Assembly (NCBI GenBank): GCA_022651385.1
Contig: JALCQR010000002.1
Location: forward strand, 124,001 to 188,000
Reading direction: 5' to 3'
DNA: 64,000 nt
Origin: Clostridia bacterium
GTDB taxonomy: Bacteria; Bacillota; Clostridia; Lachnospirales; Anaerotignaceae
A program made the position numbers and the translations under genes. Shown piece by piece: positions 8,645-18,622 of the stretch (positions within the stretch are counted from its first letter, which is position 1; every line of letters begins with the position of its first letter). The notes beneath the pieces were generated by a model that had not been told where the DNA came from, did not search any database, and saw only the letters and a program-made list of their open reading frames with translations.

Positions 8645-10048
8645 ATGGAAAAAATTAAATTTGATTTTAATAATATGATGTCTGAATTTGTAGGTGAAAA
8701 TGGCATAAGCGAAGCCGATATTGCTGCTCTTTCAGGTAAAATTGAAAAAGCGGAAAAAGCAATGAACGAAAAACGCAAATGCGGAAAAATGGATTGGCGT
8801 GATTTGCCGTATAATCAGGATAATGTTGTAAAAGACATAATTGAGTATGCATACAGCGTAAAAGATAAATTTGAGGCATTTATAGTGCTTGGAATAGGCG
8901 GCTCGGCTCTTGGCCCCATTGCCGTGCAGCAAGCAATTAATCACCCATTCTACAATGAACTTTCAAAAGAAAAAAGAGGCGGTTTTCCAAAACTTTATGT
9001 AGCCGATAATACTGACCCCGAAAGACTTTCATATTTATTTGAAACGGTTGATATAACAAAATGTCTTTTTAACTGCATATCAAAAAGCGGCTCCACATCA
9101 GAAACAATGAGTCAGTTTATGATAGTAAAAAAAATGCTGTCTGAAAAAATGAGCAAAGATGAGGCACGCAATCACATAGTATGCACAACAGACAAAGAAA
9201 ACGGCAATCTTATAAAGATTGCAAGAGAAGAAGGGTATAAAACATTTGTAATACCATCCGGAGTAGGTGGAAGGTTTTCGGAGCTTACGCCAGTAGGGCT
9301 TTTGCCGGCTGCAATGTGCGGCATTGATATTAAAAAAATGCTTGAAGGCGCCGCATTTATGGACAAAATTTCAAAAGAAAACGACATATATAAAAATCCT
9401 GCTTATATGTTTGCGGTTCTCAGTTATATTGCAATGAAAAAAGGAAAAAACATAATAGTAATGATGCCATATGCCGACTCTTTAAAGTTTATAGCAGATT
9501 GGTTTGCCCAGTTGTGGGCTGAAAGTCTCGGCAAAAGATTTGACAACAGCAAAAGAACAATAAATTCCGGTCAGACACCTGTAAAGTCTCTCGGTGTCAC
9601 TGACCAGCATTCACAGGTACAGCTCTATACAGAGGGACCATTTGACAAAATGATTGTATTTATAGGGGTTGAAAAATTTAAAAAAACAATGACCATTCCT
9701 AAAATATACGGTGATATACCTTCTCTCGGCTTTCTCGGCGGAATAACTCAAAACACACTAATCCACACAGAACAAATGGCAACGGAGTATGCTATTTTGA
9801 AATCCGGAAAAATGAATCTTACAATTACTCTGCCTGAAGTAAATGAGTTTATTATCGGACAGCTTCTTTATATGTTTGAAGTGGCAACTGGATTTGCTGG
9901 AGAGCTGCTTAATATAAATGCCTTTGACCAGCCCGGAGTTGAAGAGGGTAAAAACGCCACATATGCAATGTTCGGAAGGCCCGGATACGAAGAAAAGAAA
10001 AAAGAGCTGGAGTCAAGGCCAAATAAAAATCAAAAATATATAATTTAA
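8645..10048 (+). CDS. pgi: glucose-6-phosphate isomerase
   Basis: A 467-residue phosphoglucose isomerase interconverting glucose 6-phosphate and fructose 6-phosphate in glycolysis and gluconeogenesis. Family motifs are clear: VLGIGGSALGP, the sugar-phosphate loop SKSGSTSETMSQF, and SGVGGRFSELTPVGLLP. Length is that of the shorter bacterial type. The ATG at 8645 has GGGGAG nine bases upstream. It is a single gene with its own promoter region and terminator. Confidence 0.96.
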   Translation: MEKIKFDFNNMMSEFVGENGISEADIAALSGKIEKAEKAMNEKRKCGKMDWRDLPYNQDNVVKDIIEYAYSVKDKFEAFIVLGIGGSALGPIAVQQAINHPFYNELSKEKRGGFPKLYVADNTDPERLSYLFETVDITKCLFNCISKSGSTSETMSQFMIVKKMLSEKMSKDEARNHIVCTTDKENGNLIKIAREEGYKTFVIPSGVGGRFSELTPVGLLPAAMCGIDIKKMLEGAAFMDKISKENDIYKNPAYMFAVLSYIAMKKGKNIIVMMPYADSLKFIADWFAQLWAESLGKRFDNSKRTINSGQTPVKSLGVTDQHSQVQLYTEGPFDKMIVFIGVEKFKKTMTIPKIYGDIPSLGFLGGITQNTLIHTEQMATEYAILKSGKMNLTITLPEVNEFIIGQLLYMFEVATGFAGELLNINAFDQPGVEEGKNATYAMFGRPGYEEKKKELESRPNKNQKYII

Positions 10049-10054
10049 AAATAT

Positions 10055-10091
10055 AAAAGGTTCGGGGTAAAATAAATATCTCGGACCTTTT
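10055..10091 (+). terminator. terminator after pgi
   Basis: AAAAGGTTCGGG pairs with CTCGGACCTTTT across 12 positions (two G-U pairs). The U-rich 3' arm ends the pgi transcript; the A-rich left arm may also serve the convergent gene at 10146. Confidence 0.75.
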
Positions 10092-10145
10092 ACATTTTGT
10101 AAAAAATATATAGGAAAAGGGAATTACAAATTTATATTAATTATA

Positions 10146-11621
10146 CTATGGTTTACATACTTTACAGGCTGAATATCCAGCGTCCTCTGCATCACTTTTG
10201 CTTGCAAAATACACTATATTGCTTTCATTGATTTTTGCAGCATACGGGCATGTAAGTCTATGAAATTTTTTAGTGCTTAAATTTCCGATATACGCAGCTT
10301 CGCTTTTGCTGCAAAAATACGAATTAGTTGACGGAGAAGAATATGTATTTGGGTTTTTATATGAATCAGAATTGTTATAATTATTTTTGGCTCCGGCATC
10401 ATTTAATGTTAATTTATCATTAGTATTAAAATAATAACCGCCGCCGTCTGTTGTCATTTTCACAGTTGAGTCCTTAAATGTACCAAAAACCGTGGCTCCC
10501 TCATTAAAGAATCTCTCCAGCGCTTCCTTTGACGGATGCCCATAGCTGTTATCCTCACCTGCCGATACAACAACATATTCAGGCTTTATAACAGAAAGAA
10601 ATTCTTCCGAATTTGATTCCTTTGAGCCATGATGAGATGCTTTAAAAACATCAATGTCACTGAATTTTGAGAGACATTTTTTTTCAACATTTTTAGTCAT
10701 ATCTCCGGCAAAAAGAGCGCTTACATTTTTATATTTAAGCAGTGTGACTACGCTGTTGGCGTTTTCAGAACCGTTATTGTCTCCTGTCTCAATTATTTTA
10801 ATTTCAGCACCGTTTCCAATATTAAATGTCATATCGTCATCCGAAATTTCTTTGCAATTCGGCTCATTTTTTACAGCTGTTTCAAAATTTTTATAGGCAT
10901 TCGTATCGGCACTGTCGCCGTTATCAATCACTTCACCAACCTGAAAAGCCTTAAAAACAGCCGGAAGCCCGCCTATATGGTCAGCGTCTGTATGTGTCGC
11001 TATTACCAAATCAAGATTTCCGTCAACGTACGGCTTTATATCTTTTACAACCGTATCACCATGGTCTTTTGTACCCGCGTCAATAAGAATTTCATAATTA
11101 CCAAAATCTATAAATGTGCTGTCGCCTTGGCCTACATCTTCAAAATATACATTAAGAAGTTTTGCATTCGGCGAATCAATAATTACATTATGATTTACAC
11201 TGTCCCAATGCACATCAGCGCCAAACTCCTGAAGCACAGCCCTTATTGGCATGTAAATTCTTCCGCCGGATATCATAGCTTTAGTATCCGTTTCTTTTTT
11301 AGCGCCGCCTGATACAATATAATTTTTTCCTACAGGTACCTCAACACTTTTACCGGCTTTGCTTATATATGCCGTTTTGCTATCGCCGTCCCATTTTACA
11401 CTGCATCCATAGCTTTCGGCGGTCTGTCTTAAAGGGACCTGTGTTCTGCCGGCACCGTCTATAAACGGCGAATCAGTTTTGAATTGTGTGAATTTTCCGT
11501 CTATTTCAACATTTATACCGCTTTTTGCACTGGCAGCACAAGAAATTGATGATCCAACAACAAATACAGCAACAGATAATATTGTCACCATAAACAACTT
11601 TTTGAAATTTATTGTTTTCAT
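10146..11621 (-). CDS. secreted metallo-beta-lactamase protein with stalk domain and Ada-like zinc motif
   Basis: A 491-residue exported protein. It has a signal peptide (about 1-29), a copper-amine-oxidase-N-like stalk domain (about 36-150, with TQVPLRQTAESYGCSVKWDG and GRIYMPIRAVLQEFGADVHW), then a metallo-beta-lactamase domain of the ComEC C-terminal type (about 155-400) with VGQGDS, HTDADH (H210, D212, H215), LFAGDM and ASHHGS. After a Ser/Asn/Tyr-rich linker, the last 40 residues carry H-x3-C and C-x2-C (C458, C486, C489) in an Ada-like metal-binding pattern. Homologous MBL domains are hydrolases, likely nucleases or phosphodiesterases; the substrate is unknown. ATG at 11621 has GGGGGG, and a near-consensus promoter lies 27 bases upstream. 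Confidence 0.85.
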   Translation of the reverse strand: MKTINFKKLFMVTILSVAVFVVGSSISCAASAKSGINVEIDGKFTQFKTDSPFIDGAGRTQVPLRQTAESYGCSVKWDGDSKTAYISKAGKSVEVPVGKNYIVSGGAKKETDTKAMISGGRIYMPIRAVLQEFGADVHWDSVNHNVIIDSPNAKLLNVYFEDVGQGDSTFIDFGNYEILIDAGTKDHGDTVVKDIKPYVDGNLDLVIATHTDADHIGGLPAVFKAFQVGEVIDNGDSADTNAYKNFETAVKNEPNCKEISDDDMTFNIGNGAEIKIIETGDNNGSENANSVVTLLKYKNVSALFAGDMTKNVEKKCLSKFSDIDVFKASHHGSKESNSEEFLSVIKPEYVVVSAGEDNSYGHPSKEALERFFNEGATVFGTFKDSTVKMTTDGGGYYFNTNDKLTLNDAGAKNNYNNSDSYKNPNTYSSPSTNSYFCSKSEAAYIGNLSTKKFHRLTCPYAAKINESNIVYFASKSDAEDAGYSACKVCKP

Positions 11622-11647
11622 TACGTTCCCCCCTCACAGACAATTAA

Positions 11648-11676
11648 AATATATCACGTTTTATGACTAATGTCAA
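11648..11676 (-). promoter_or_regulatory. promoter of the secreted MBL gene
   Basis: On the minus strand TTGACA (11676-11671), exactly 17 bases, then TATATT (11653-11648). The -35 is perfect. Confidence 0.75.
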
Positions 11677-11715
11677 CTTAAACGAATCATTTTTTGCCAA
11701 AACAAAACATAGTCA

Positions 11716-11744
11716 TTGTCTTGGCAATTCAAATATGGTATACT
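11716..11744 (+). promoter_or_regulatory. promoter of the degV-family gene
   Basis: TTGTCT (11716-11721), 17 bases and TATACT (11739-11744), 33 bases before the start codon. It diverges from the MBL promoter, with 39 bases between the two -35 boxes. Confidence 0.6.
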
Positions 11745-11776
11745 GTCTTAAGTTATATGCATTACGGAGGTCACCT

Positions 11777-12661
11777 ATGTCAAAAACAGCTATTATGACA
11801 GACAGCAACAGCGGTATAACGCAGGCCGAGGCAAAAGAGCTGGGTATTGAAGTTATACCAATGCCATTTACTATAAATGAAAAAACATATTACGAGGATA
11901 TATCGCTTACTCAAGAACAGTTTTATAAATTTTTGTCTGAAGATGCCGACATATCCACATCTCAGCCTACTCCTGCTGATGTAATTGCTACATGGAACAG
12001 ACTGCTAAAAGATTATGACGAAATTGTACATATCCCTATGTCAAGCGGACTAAGCGGTTCATATCAAACAGCGTCGTTGCTTGCCCAAGATTTTGACGGA
12101 CGTGTTCAAGTAGTAAACAATCAGCGTATTTCAGTTACACAAAGACAATCCGTTCTTGATGCTATGGAGATGGCCGATAATGGTATTTCGGCAAAGCGTA
12201 TTAAAAAATATCTCGAAAAAACAAAATTTGACTCAAGCATATATATAACTGTCGAAACCCTTAAATATCTTAAAAAGGGAGGTCGAGTAACAGCAACCGG
12301 AGCTGCTTTGGCATCATTATTTAAAATTAAACCTATTCTTCAAATACAGGGTGAAAAACTTGACGCCTATTCAAAAGCAAGAACAAAAAAAACCGCAAAA
12401 AAAATAATGCTTAATGCTATAGAAAATGACATAGCAAAACGTTATAACGCTTCAGATGACAATAGTAAAGTACATATTCATCTTGCATTTAGCGGTACCG
12501 ATACCACTGATATTTTTGAATTCAGAGATGAGGTTAAAGAAATTTATCCAAATCATTCTCTTTTTGTTGCGCCTCTTTCACTAAGCATATCATGCCACAT
12601 AGGAAGTGGTTCCATTGCTATTACAGCAACAAAAAAACTTGACTTAAATGAAGTAGAATAA
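11777..12661 (+). CDS. DegV family fatty-acid-binding protein
   Basis: A 294-residue DegV protein. Family motifs are the N-terminal IMTDSNSGIT, MPFTINEKTYYED, the ligand-binding STSQPTP and HIPMSSGLSGSYQTA, and YLKKGGRVTATGA. DegV proteins bind fatty acids and in Firmicutes act as FakB subunits that present fatty acid to the kinase FakA. No fakA is next to it. The open frame extends upstream, but GGAGGTCACCT directly before the ATG at 11777 and the family N-terminus fix the start there. Single gene with promoter and terminator. Confidence 0.92.
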   Translation: MSKTAIMTDSNSGITQAEAKELGIEVIPMPFTINEKTYYEDISLTQEQFYKFLSEDADISTSQPTPADVIATWNRLLKDYDEIVHIPMSSGLSGSYQTASLLAQDFDGRVQVVNNQRISVTQRQSVLDAMEMADNGISAKRIKKYLEKTKFDSSIYITVETLKYLKKGGRVTATGAALASLFKIKPILQIQGEKLDAYSKARTKKTAKKIMLNAIENDIAKRYNASDDNSKVHIHLAFSGTDTTDIFEFRDEVKEIYPNHSLFVAPLSLSISCHIGSGSIAITATKKLDLNEVE

Positions 12662-12664
12662 ATA

Positions 12665-12702
12665 AAAAAACCGACATTTTCTAATTGAATAGTCGGTTTT
12701 TT
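12665..12702. terminator. bidirectional terminator between degV-family and FGGY kinase genes
   Basis: AAAAAACCGAC and GTCGGTTTTTT are perfectly complementary arms around an AT-rich loop, with A and T tracts suiting both convergent genes. Confidence 0.85.
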
Positions 12703-12714
12703 AGTGAAAAAGTA

Positions 12715-14268
12715 TTACCTTTGTATTTCCCTTATTTTATTAAGCGTATCAAAAGCACTTTTCATATCTGTGTTTACAAGTTTGCTTTTAAGTTCATAAA
12801 TTTTTCTATAGTATTCAGTGTTTTTAAGTTTCGGTTTATATACGTCCTTTATTATAAGATTGTTCTCAAATACAGCTTTAAGATTATCTATGTCACCTAC
12901 GGCATACGCTGCTGCTGCCGCGTCAGTCATTACGGCACCCTGAGCTGTTTTAAGCGTTACCACTGTACTGTTCATCATATCGGCTTTTATTTGGTTCCAA
13001 ATATTGCTTCTGCTGCCGCCCTCAGTGACAGTAATAATATTTAACTCAACACCGGCTTTTTTATATATGTCAGTTACACCTATGTAATCATAACCAATTG
13101 CCTCAAGCACAGCACGCCACATCACAGCCTGATTGGTATCCATTGTCAAATTTAAAAAGCACCCGCTTGCATTTGATATATCTCCAACCCCTCCTGTAAG
13201 ATATGGTAAAAAAATGACTCCGTTTGAGCCCGGTTCAACGCTTCTTGCTGCTTCATTAAGCATATCAAAATAATCATCGCTGCCTTCTTGGCCGCATACA
13301 TTATCTCTGTACCATCTTAAAGCAAGCCCGCCTGTTCTTATAAATCCCCAATAAAAATATGTATTTTCAAGAGTACCGCTGTTAAATATAAGGTCGGTGC
13401 CCGGTTTGCTAAGTTCCGGTTTTATACCGTCAACAGCTATGCAAAACATTGCACATGTTCCTGCCACGTCTGCAGCTTTATTTACATCCGTTACGCCACA
13501 GCCAATCATACTCTGCATTGTATCTCCAGTACCTGCACAAACTGGAATACCCTCCGGCAAACCTGTTTTTTCAGCATATTCTTTTGTTACTTTTCCAATA
13601 ATATCCCACGGCTTAACAATTTTAGGCATGTACTTTTTATCAAGCTCAAGTATTTTAAGCTGTTCATCAGACCATGTCTTCTTTATAACATCATATCCAA
13701 GTCCCCAGCCTGAAAGTGTTCCCCAATCTATAAAAGCATCATCAGCTTTTAGGCCTGCCAGATGCGACAAAATATACGGCGCATTATGCATAAATTTCTT
13801 ACCCGTTTGCTGAAATTTTTTGCTGTTTCTCAAAAACCACCTTGCAAATAATGCTGGAAACATGCAGCTTGGCACCGGATTTCCTGTTTCTTTGGCCCAA
13901 ATATCAAGATTCATTTCTTCAAAATATTTTGCGTCCTCTTTTGTTCTTGAATCAAGATAATTGATATACGGTGTAACAGCGTTGCAGTTTTCATCAACTC
14001 CAACTATACCAAGAATTACTCCGTCTCCAAACAATGCACGAATGCCATGTACATCAAGCTTTTTTCTTTTCATCTGCTTTACACAGTTTTTTATACTTTT
14101 TACTGCAGCCCTAAGATAATCATCGGCATCCATATCAACCCATCCGGGATACGGGTATTTAAGTGTTGTGGGATTACTGTTTTCTGCAATGCAGTTCATA
14201 TTCATATCATAAACAGCAGCTTTTACGCTCTGAGTTCCGGCGTCAAACCCAAGATAGTATTTTTCCAT
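12715..14268 (-). CDS. FGGY-family carbohydrate kinase (xylulokinase-like)
   Basis: A 517-residue sugar kinase of the FGGY family. The N-terminal ATPase fold starts YYLGFDAGTQSVKAAVYD, the middle holds INYLDSRT and VCAGTGDTMQSMIGCG, and the C-terminal half has ITVTEGGSRSNIWNQIKADMM, the FGGY signature 2 region. Members phosphorylate xylulose, gluconate, glycerol and similar polyols; the likely substrate is a ketopentose but cannot be fixed from sequence alone. No transporter or isomerase gene is adjacent, so the usual operon context is missing. The ATG at 14268 has AGAGGT. Confidence 0.88.
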   Translation of the reverse strand: MEKYYLGFDAGTQSVKAAVYDMNMNCIAENSNPTTLKYPYPGWVDMDADDYLRAAVKSIKNCVKQMKRKKLDVHGIRALFGDGVILGIVGVDENCNAVTPYINYLDSRTKEDAKYFEEMNLDIWAKETGNPVPSCMFPALFARWFLRNSKKFQQTGKKFMHNAPYILSHLAGLKADDAFIDWGTLSGWGLGYDVIKKTWSDEQLKILELDKKYMPKIVKPWDIIGKVTKEYAEKTGLPEGIPVCAGTGDTMQSMIGCGVTDVNKAADVAGTCAMFCIAVDGIKPELSKPGTDLIFNSGTLENTYFYWGFIRTGGLALRWYRDNVCGQEGSDDYFDMLNEAARSVEPGSNGVIFLPYLTGGVGDISNASGCFLNLTMDTNQAVMWRAVLEAIGYDYIGVTDIYKKAGVELNIITVTEGGSRSNIWNQIKADMMNSTVVTLKTAQGAVMTDAAAAAYAVGDIDNLKAVFENNLIIKDVYKPKLKNTEYYRKIYELKSKLVNTDMKSAFDTLNKIREIQR

Positions 14269-14422
14269 TCATTTACCTCTTTTCTGTTCTGTGCAAGCAT
14301 ATTTTCGTCATCAATTTACATAAATACCGCAATTTATTTAATCATTACTGCATATTATATCACCGAATGGCGTTTTGCACAACCGATTTGAAATTACTAT
14401 TAATCAGGTATGAAATCAAAAA

Positions 14423-14447
14423 AACACCGGATAAAAAATCCGATGTT
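14423..14447 (-). terminator. terminator after the MATE exporter gene
   Basis: On the minus strand AACATCGGAT and ATCCGGTGTT pair with one mismatch around a T-rich loop, followed by T7. Confidence 0.7.
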
Positions 14448-14465
14448 CTAATTCAACCATAAAAT

Positions 14466-15824
14466 TTATGCCATGTTCTTCTTGACTTTATACAGTGCCT
14501 TTTTAATGAATAATATGCTTAATAACATCGCCACTATTTCAGCAACCGGAAATGACAGCCACACAAGCTCAAGCCTGCCTAATTTTGAAAGAAGGTATGC
14601 TGCCGGTACAAGCACAACCAATTGGCGCCCAACTGATATTAAAAGGCTGTATATCCCAAATCCAAATGCCTGGCACACTGAACTTGTTATTACAGAAATG
14701 CCTGCAAAAATAAAACTTAGGCTTATAATCCTCAGTGCCGGTATTCCAATTTCAAGCATTGAATCAGATGCATTAAACAACAATAGAAGTTTATCCGGTA
14801 TAGCTTGAAAACACAACAAGCCCAGAAGCATAATACACACCGCATAAATTACAGAAAGTTTAATTGTCTTATGTATTCTTTCTTCCTTCTTGGCACCGTA
14901 GTTATAAGCGATAATCGGAACCATACCATTATTAAGTCCAAAAACTGGCATAAAAACAAAGCTTTGAAGTTTAAAGTAAACACCAAACACAGCAACAGCC
15001 GTTGAAGTAAATGCTATAAGTATCTTATTTAAAGCATACGTCATAAATGAACCTATTGAAATCATAAGTATTGAAGGAATACCAATTACCAATATGTTTT
15101 TTATTATATCCATATTTGGTTTAATATTTTTAGCCTTAAAATTTATATCTTTGTTTATCTTTAAATTAAGTATAAAAGCAACACATCCGGCAATAAACTG
15201 TCCCGTAACCGTTGCCGCTGCCGCTCCTGCAACACCCATTTTCGGTGCGCCAAGCAGTCCGAAAATTAAAATTGGGTCTAAAATAATATTTATAATAGCA
15301 CCGAGAGACTGCGTAAACATTGTACATAATGTCCTGCCTGTTGCCTGCAAAAGTCTTTCAAATGTAAGCTGTGCAAAAATTCCAAAAGACATTATAGAAC
15401 ATATACGAAGATATGCCGCACCGTTACTTACAATTTCAGGTATATTTGTTTGGGAACGTATAAAAGCCTCCGAACCAAACATACCAAATATTAAAAACAC
15501 CAAAAATCCAAAAGTGTTCAAAAGCACTCCCTGCATAGCTGTTATATCAGCAATATTCTGCTTTTTTTCACCAAGAGCACGCGATAAAAGCGCGTTTGTA
15601 CCGACTCCAATACCTGATGCAACAGCCATCATCAAATTTTGCATGGGAAATGCCAACGATACTGCCGTAAGAGCATTTTCACTAAGCATTGCAACATATA
15701 TACTGTCGACAACATTATAAACAGCCTGAACTATCATGGAAATCATCATTGGCACAGCCATACTAAGAAGAAGTTTATTTACAGGCATAGTACCCATTTT
15801 GTTTTCATGTACAATTTCTTCCAT
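14466..15824 (-). CDS. MATE family efflux transporter
   Basis: A 452-residue protein with about twelve membrane helices, arranged as two related halves. The N-terminus (VNKLLLSMAVPMMISMIVQAVYNVVDSIYVAML) and the glycine-rich GIGVGTNALLSRALGEKK are typical of the DinF/NorM-like MATE exporters, which expel cationic drugs or metabolites using a Na+ or H+ gradient. The substrate is unknown. The ATG at 15824 has GGGGGT. It has its own strong promoter and a terminator, and is not in an operon. Confidence 0.93.
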   Translation of the reverse strand: MEEIVHENKMGTMPVNKLLLSMAVPMMISMIVQAVYNVVDSIYVAMLSENALTAVSLAFPMQNLMMAVASGIGVGTNALLSRALGEKKQNIADITAMQGVLLNTFGFLVFLIFGMFGSEAFIRSQTNIPEIVSNGAAYLRICSIMSFGIFAQLTFERLLQATGRTLCTMFTQSLGAIINIILDPILIFGLLGAPKMGVAGAAAATVTGQFIAGCVAFILNLKINKDINFKAKNIKPNMDIIKNILVIGIPSILMISIGSFMTYALNKILIAFTSTAVAVFGVYFKLQSFVFMPVFGLNNGMVPIIAYNYGAKKEERIHKTIKLSVIYAVCIMLLGLLCFQAIPDKLLLLFNASDSMLEIGIPALRIISLSFIFAGISVITSSVCQAFGFGIYSLLISVGRQLVVLVPAAYLLSKLGRLELVWLSFPVAEIVAMLLSILFIKKALYKVKKNMA

Positions 15825-15853
15825 AATTTACCCCCATTTTCATATTGTTATAG

Positions 15854-15882
15854 ATTGTAACGTAAAGAAATATTATTGTCAA
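15854..15882 (-). promoter_or_regulatory. promoter of the MATE gene
   Basis: TTGACA (15882-15877), 17 bases, TACAAT (15859-15854) on the minus strand, 30 bases before the start. Confidence 0.7.
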
Positions 15883-16114
15883 CATAATACAGCTACTTTT
15901 AATTTAGCCAAATAAAAAAAATAGCTTATATTTTTTTATTTCTTTTCTCTCAAACAATAAATAAACTGCGTATTTATTTAATACTCTAAATTTTTCATGC
16001 GCCTAATATACAACAAACCTTTTTATTTTAAAACATTATATACACATTTAACAAAATTGGACAAACTGTGTTTTATACATATTCTTTCCAATTTCGTTAA
16101 ACAACAATAATAAA

Positions 16115-16140
16115 GAAGGAACCCCTTTCGGAGTTCCCTC
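16115..16140 (-). terminator. terminator after the surface-protein gene
   Basis: GGAACTCC pairs with GGGGTTCC around a GAAA tetraloop on the minus strand, followed by TTCTTTATTATT. The rest of 15883-16114 is AT-rich and I see nothing else in it. Confidence 0.7.
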
Positions 16141-16175
16141 TTGATAGCTATTTTAAATACTTATTCAATTAAGAA

Positions 16176-18539
16176 TTAGTTTAATGTAGCTGTCTTTGTA
16201 GCATCGTCCCAGTTAATCTTGCTGTCATTAAGTCCAAGAGCATATCCAAGATCTCTGAGTGGAATGAATGCTCTGCTGTCAGTGATTTCACACTGAGACT
16301 GCATTGCAACTCCAACACCGTTGATTGTCATTGTCTTTGAACCAACTGTCATGCTAACTACACGAGAACCAAATGCGATTGTAACTGTCTTTGTGGCGTC
16401 ATCCCATCTTACGATAGCTGAGTCAGAAAGAGCTTCTGTTACGGCACGTACTGGAAGCATTGTGTAACCATTGTTGATATATGCAGGAACATCAAGGTTG
16501 ATTGTCTTATTTCCTGCTGTAAGCTGGTTAGCACCGATTGTTACTTTAATCTGTGTTGTAAATGTATTGCCTACATCACTGCCTGCTGTTACAACGTTTA
16601 CATAATCTTTAACTACTGTTACGTTTCTTGTATCAAAGAGTGGTGTATGATCATATTTATCACCATCAGCTACAGCGTTCTTAAAGATTGCATCGTTATT
16701 TTCTGGAAGCTTCTGATTTTCATTTGGATCTTCATATGTGTACTGATAATCTTCGTCAGTCTTGCCGCTACCTACATTCTTATTTGTATCCATATCAACA
16801 TATTTTTCACTAATATCTGTATAAATAGGATCCATTGCTGTTAACTTAAGAGCATATGTTCCAGCTGGAACACTTCTGTCCATATAAAGTTCACAGTTTG
16901 TAAGTTTAATAACTGCAGGCTCTTTAGCTGATTCGCTCTTAATCTTAATCTTAACAATATTATCGTCTGTCTTTACACTGTCAATTTCAAGATCACCAGA
17001 TGTAACTTCTACCTTAGGGTCATCATCAAAACCAAGGTCTTCTATCTTAAGAGCAAGTGTTTTGTCTTTTTCAAGAATACCAGGTTCTGCTTCTGTAATT
17101 GTAATATCACCGATTGTTGTATGTCTGTAATCAATAATTGCATCTGTTGCATCAGCCTCTACTTTTAAAGGAGCAACTGCTGTACCAAGAACTGCTTCTA
17201 CTTCATCACCAACAGCAGCACCGCCAAGTGTAGCTGTGATATCGCCTGTGAAATCAGGAGCTATTGAAAGCTGGAACTTAAATGCAATCTTTGCTTTATT
17301 GGTTTTTCTGTCTGATGGGTTATCAGTAGATGTAAGCTTAACTTCACCATGATTGTCATCATTATCAATTGAATAGTCGATATTGCTAATGTTTTCTTTG
17401 TCTGAAGTAGTAACTCCAAGAACTTTAACGCCTTCTGGGAAAGTTATAGTTGTTTTTCTGTTATTTAACCATGCACCTGCAACTGCTTCTTTCATTGTTA
17501 CTTTAAGAGTATCTTTGTCGTCGTCAGCATCGCCTGAATAGAATGTAGGAACTGTTTTGTCTTCTGCTGTGAATGTTACATCATATGTTACTGCTGTAGC
17601 AACATCAAGAGTTGTTCTGTCAACTCCACAACCTGATACTGTCATTTCGCAAACATCGCCAGGATCTACATCGTCATCATCATACGTTACATAAGGAGTA
17701 AGTGTGATTGTCATAGCTGTCGTTGATTTTAAACCATCAGGAACTTCGATATCAAGTTCATTGTCATCAACTTTCCATTTTGTTTTGTCTGTAAAATAAG
17801 AAGCATAATCTGATGGATATACACTGATAGCTGTCTTTTCTTCATCAAAGTTCCAATTGCTTGAAAGCTTGAATTTAAGTGTACCAGAATCCATAGCACC
17901 AGAATTTGTTTCTTTGATTACAATACTCTTAAGCTTTCCGCCGTCTTCAGAAATATCTGCTTTCTTTTCAACTGTTACTGTAGCTGAACCTGAAGCAACT
18001 GTAGCGTATTTGTAAGTACCTGAAGAAATTACAGATTCCATTGGATCGATTGTGACTGTAGCGTCTCCCTCATCTGTAAGTTTTGTAAGCATCGTTACTG
18101 CAAAACCAGAGTGACTGCTAACTGGACTTATCAAGGTATCTACTGAAGCTTCAATAATAATGCTCTTGCTGCTAAGTCTTGTTACCTTAACATCTCTTGC
18201 ACCATCTATGAAATGAACGTCATTTTCTACTTTGCCATCCTCTAGTGTTATCTTACTAATAGTTCCGTCTGATTTTACATCGTCTACATTAATTTCATCA
18301 AGCCACTCAGCGTTTGCCAAGTCAAGCTCAAATGCCTGTCTTGTTGTTGCAGTATCTTTTGCAGCATCATCCATATCTTTGTCATAGATTTTGAGCTCTG
18401 GAGCATCTGAACCTAATTTTTTATCAGTTTCGCCTGAAACGACTTTGCTGATACGGTTAGTTGTTGTTGCGAAAGCTGTCATAGGAACCATGCCGATTAC
18501 CATGATAGCTGCTAACAATAAAGCTAATTTCTTTCTCAT
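16176..18539 (-). CDS. large surface (S-layer-like) protein with C-terminal stalk domain
   Basis: A 787-residue exported protein: signal peptide (about 1-25, cleaved after AFA), a long beta-rich, Asp/Thr/Lys-rich middle with no recognised catalytic motif, and a C-terminal copper-amine-oxidase-N-like domain (last 140 residues; NNGYTMLPVRAVTEAL and SRAFIPLRDLGYALGL). The same stalk domain occurs in the proteins at 10146 and 57836. Codon choice is more uniform than in neighbours (repeated GTT, ACT, AAG-type codons), suggesting high expression. Two consensus promoters and a leader of about 250 bases support this. An S-layer or wall-surface role is my inference; no SLH domain is present. ATG at 18539 has AAGGAGG. 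Confidence 0.75.
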   Translation of the reverse strand: MRKKLALLLAAIMVIGMVPMTAFATTTNRISKVVSGETDKKLGSDAPELKIYDKDMDDAAKDTATTRQAFELDLANAEWLDEINVDDVKSDGTISKITLEDGKVENDVHFIDGARDVKVTRLSSKSIIIEASVDTLISPVSSHSGFAVTMLTKLTDEGDATVTIDPMESVISSGTYKYATVASGSATVTVEKKADISEDGGKLKSIVIKETNSGAMDSGTLKFKLSSNWNFDEEKTAISVYPSDYASYFTDKTKWKVDDNELDIEVPDGLKSTTAMTITLTPYVTYDDDDVDPGDVCEMTVSGCGVDRTTLDVATAVTYDVTFTAEDKTVPTFYSGDADDDKDTLKVTMKEAVAGAWLNNRKTTITFPEGVKVLGVTTSDKENISNIDYSIDNDDNHGEVKLTSTDNPSDRKTNKAKIAFKFQLSIAPDFTGDITATLGGAAVGDEVEAVLGTAVAPLKVEADATDAIIDYRHTTIGDITITEAEPGILEKDKTLALKIEDLGFDDDPKVEVTSGDLEIDSVKTDDNIVKIKIKSESAKEPAVIKLTNCELYMDRSVPAGTYALKLTAMDPIYTDISEKYVDMDTNKNVGSGKTDEDYQYTYEDPNENQKLPENNDAIFKNAVADGDKYDHTPLFDTRNVTVVKDYVNVVTAGSDVGNTFTTQIKVTIGANQLTAGNKTINLDVPAYINNGYTMLPVRAVTEALSDSAIVRWDDATKTVTIAFGSRVVSMTVGSKTMTINGVGVAMQSQCEITDSRAFIPLRDLGYALGLNDSKINWDDATKTATLN

Positions 18540-18622
18540 GTCTTTTTTTCCTCCTTATAAAATTTTATTTAGTTTTGGATCTGCGCGGGTTGGTCGCTAC
18601 TACCTTCCCTGTTACAAATCGC

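Noticed and set aside
15094-15720. 208-codon plus-strand frame opposite the MATE gene
   Set aside because: It is antisense to a clear membrane protein gene, with no ribosome site or recognisable domain.
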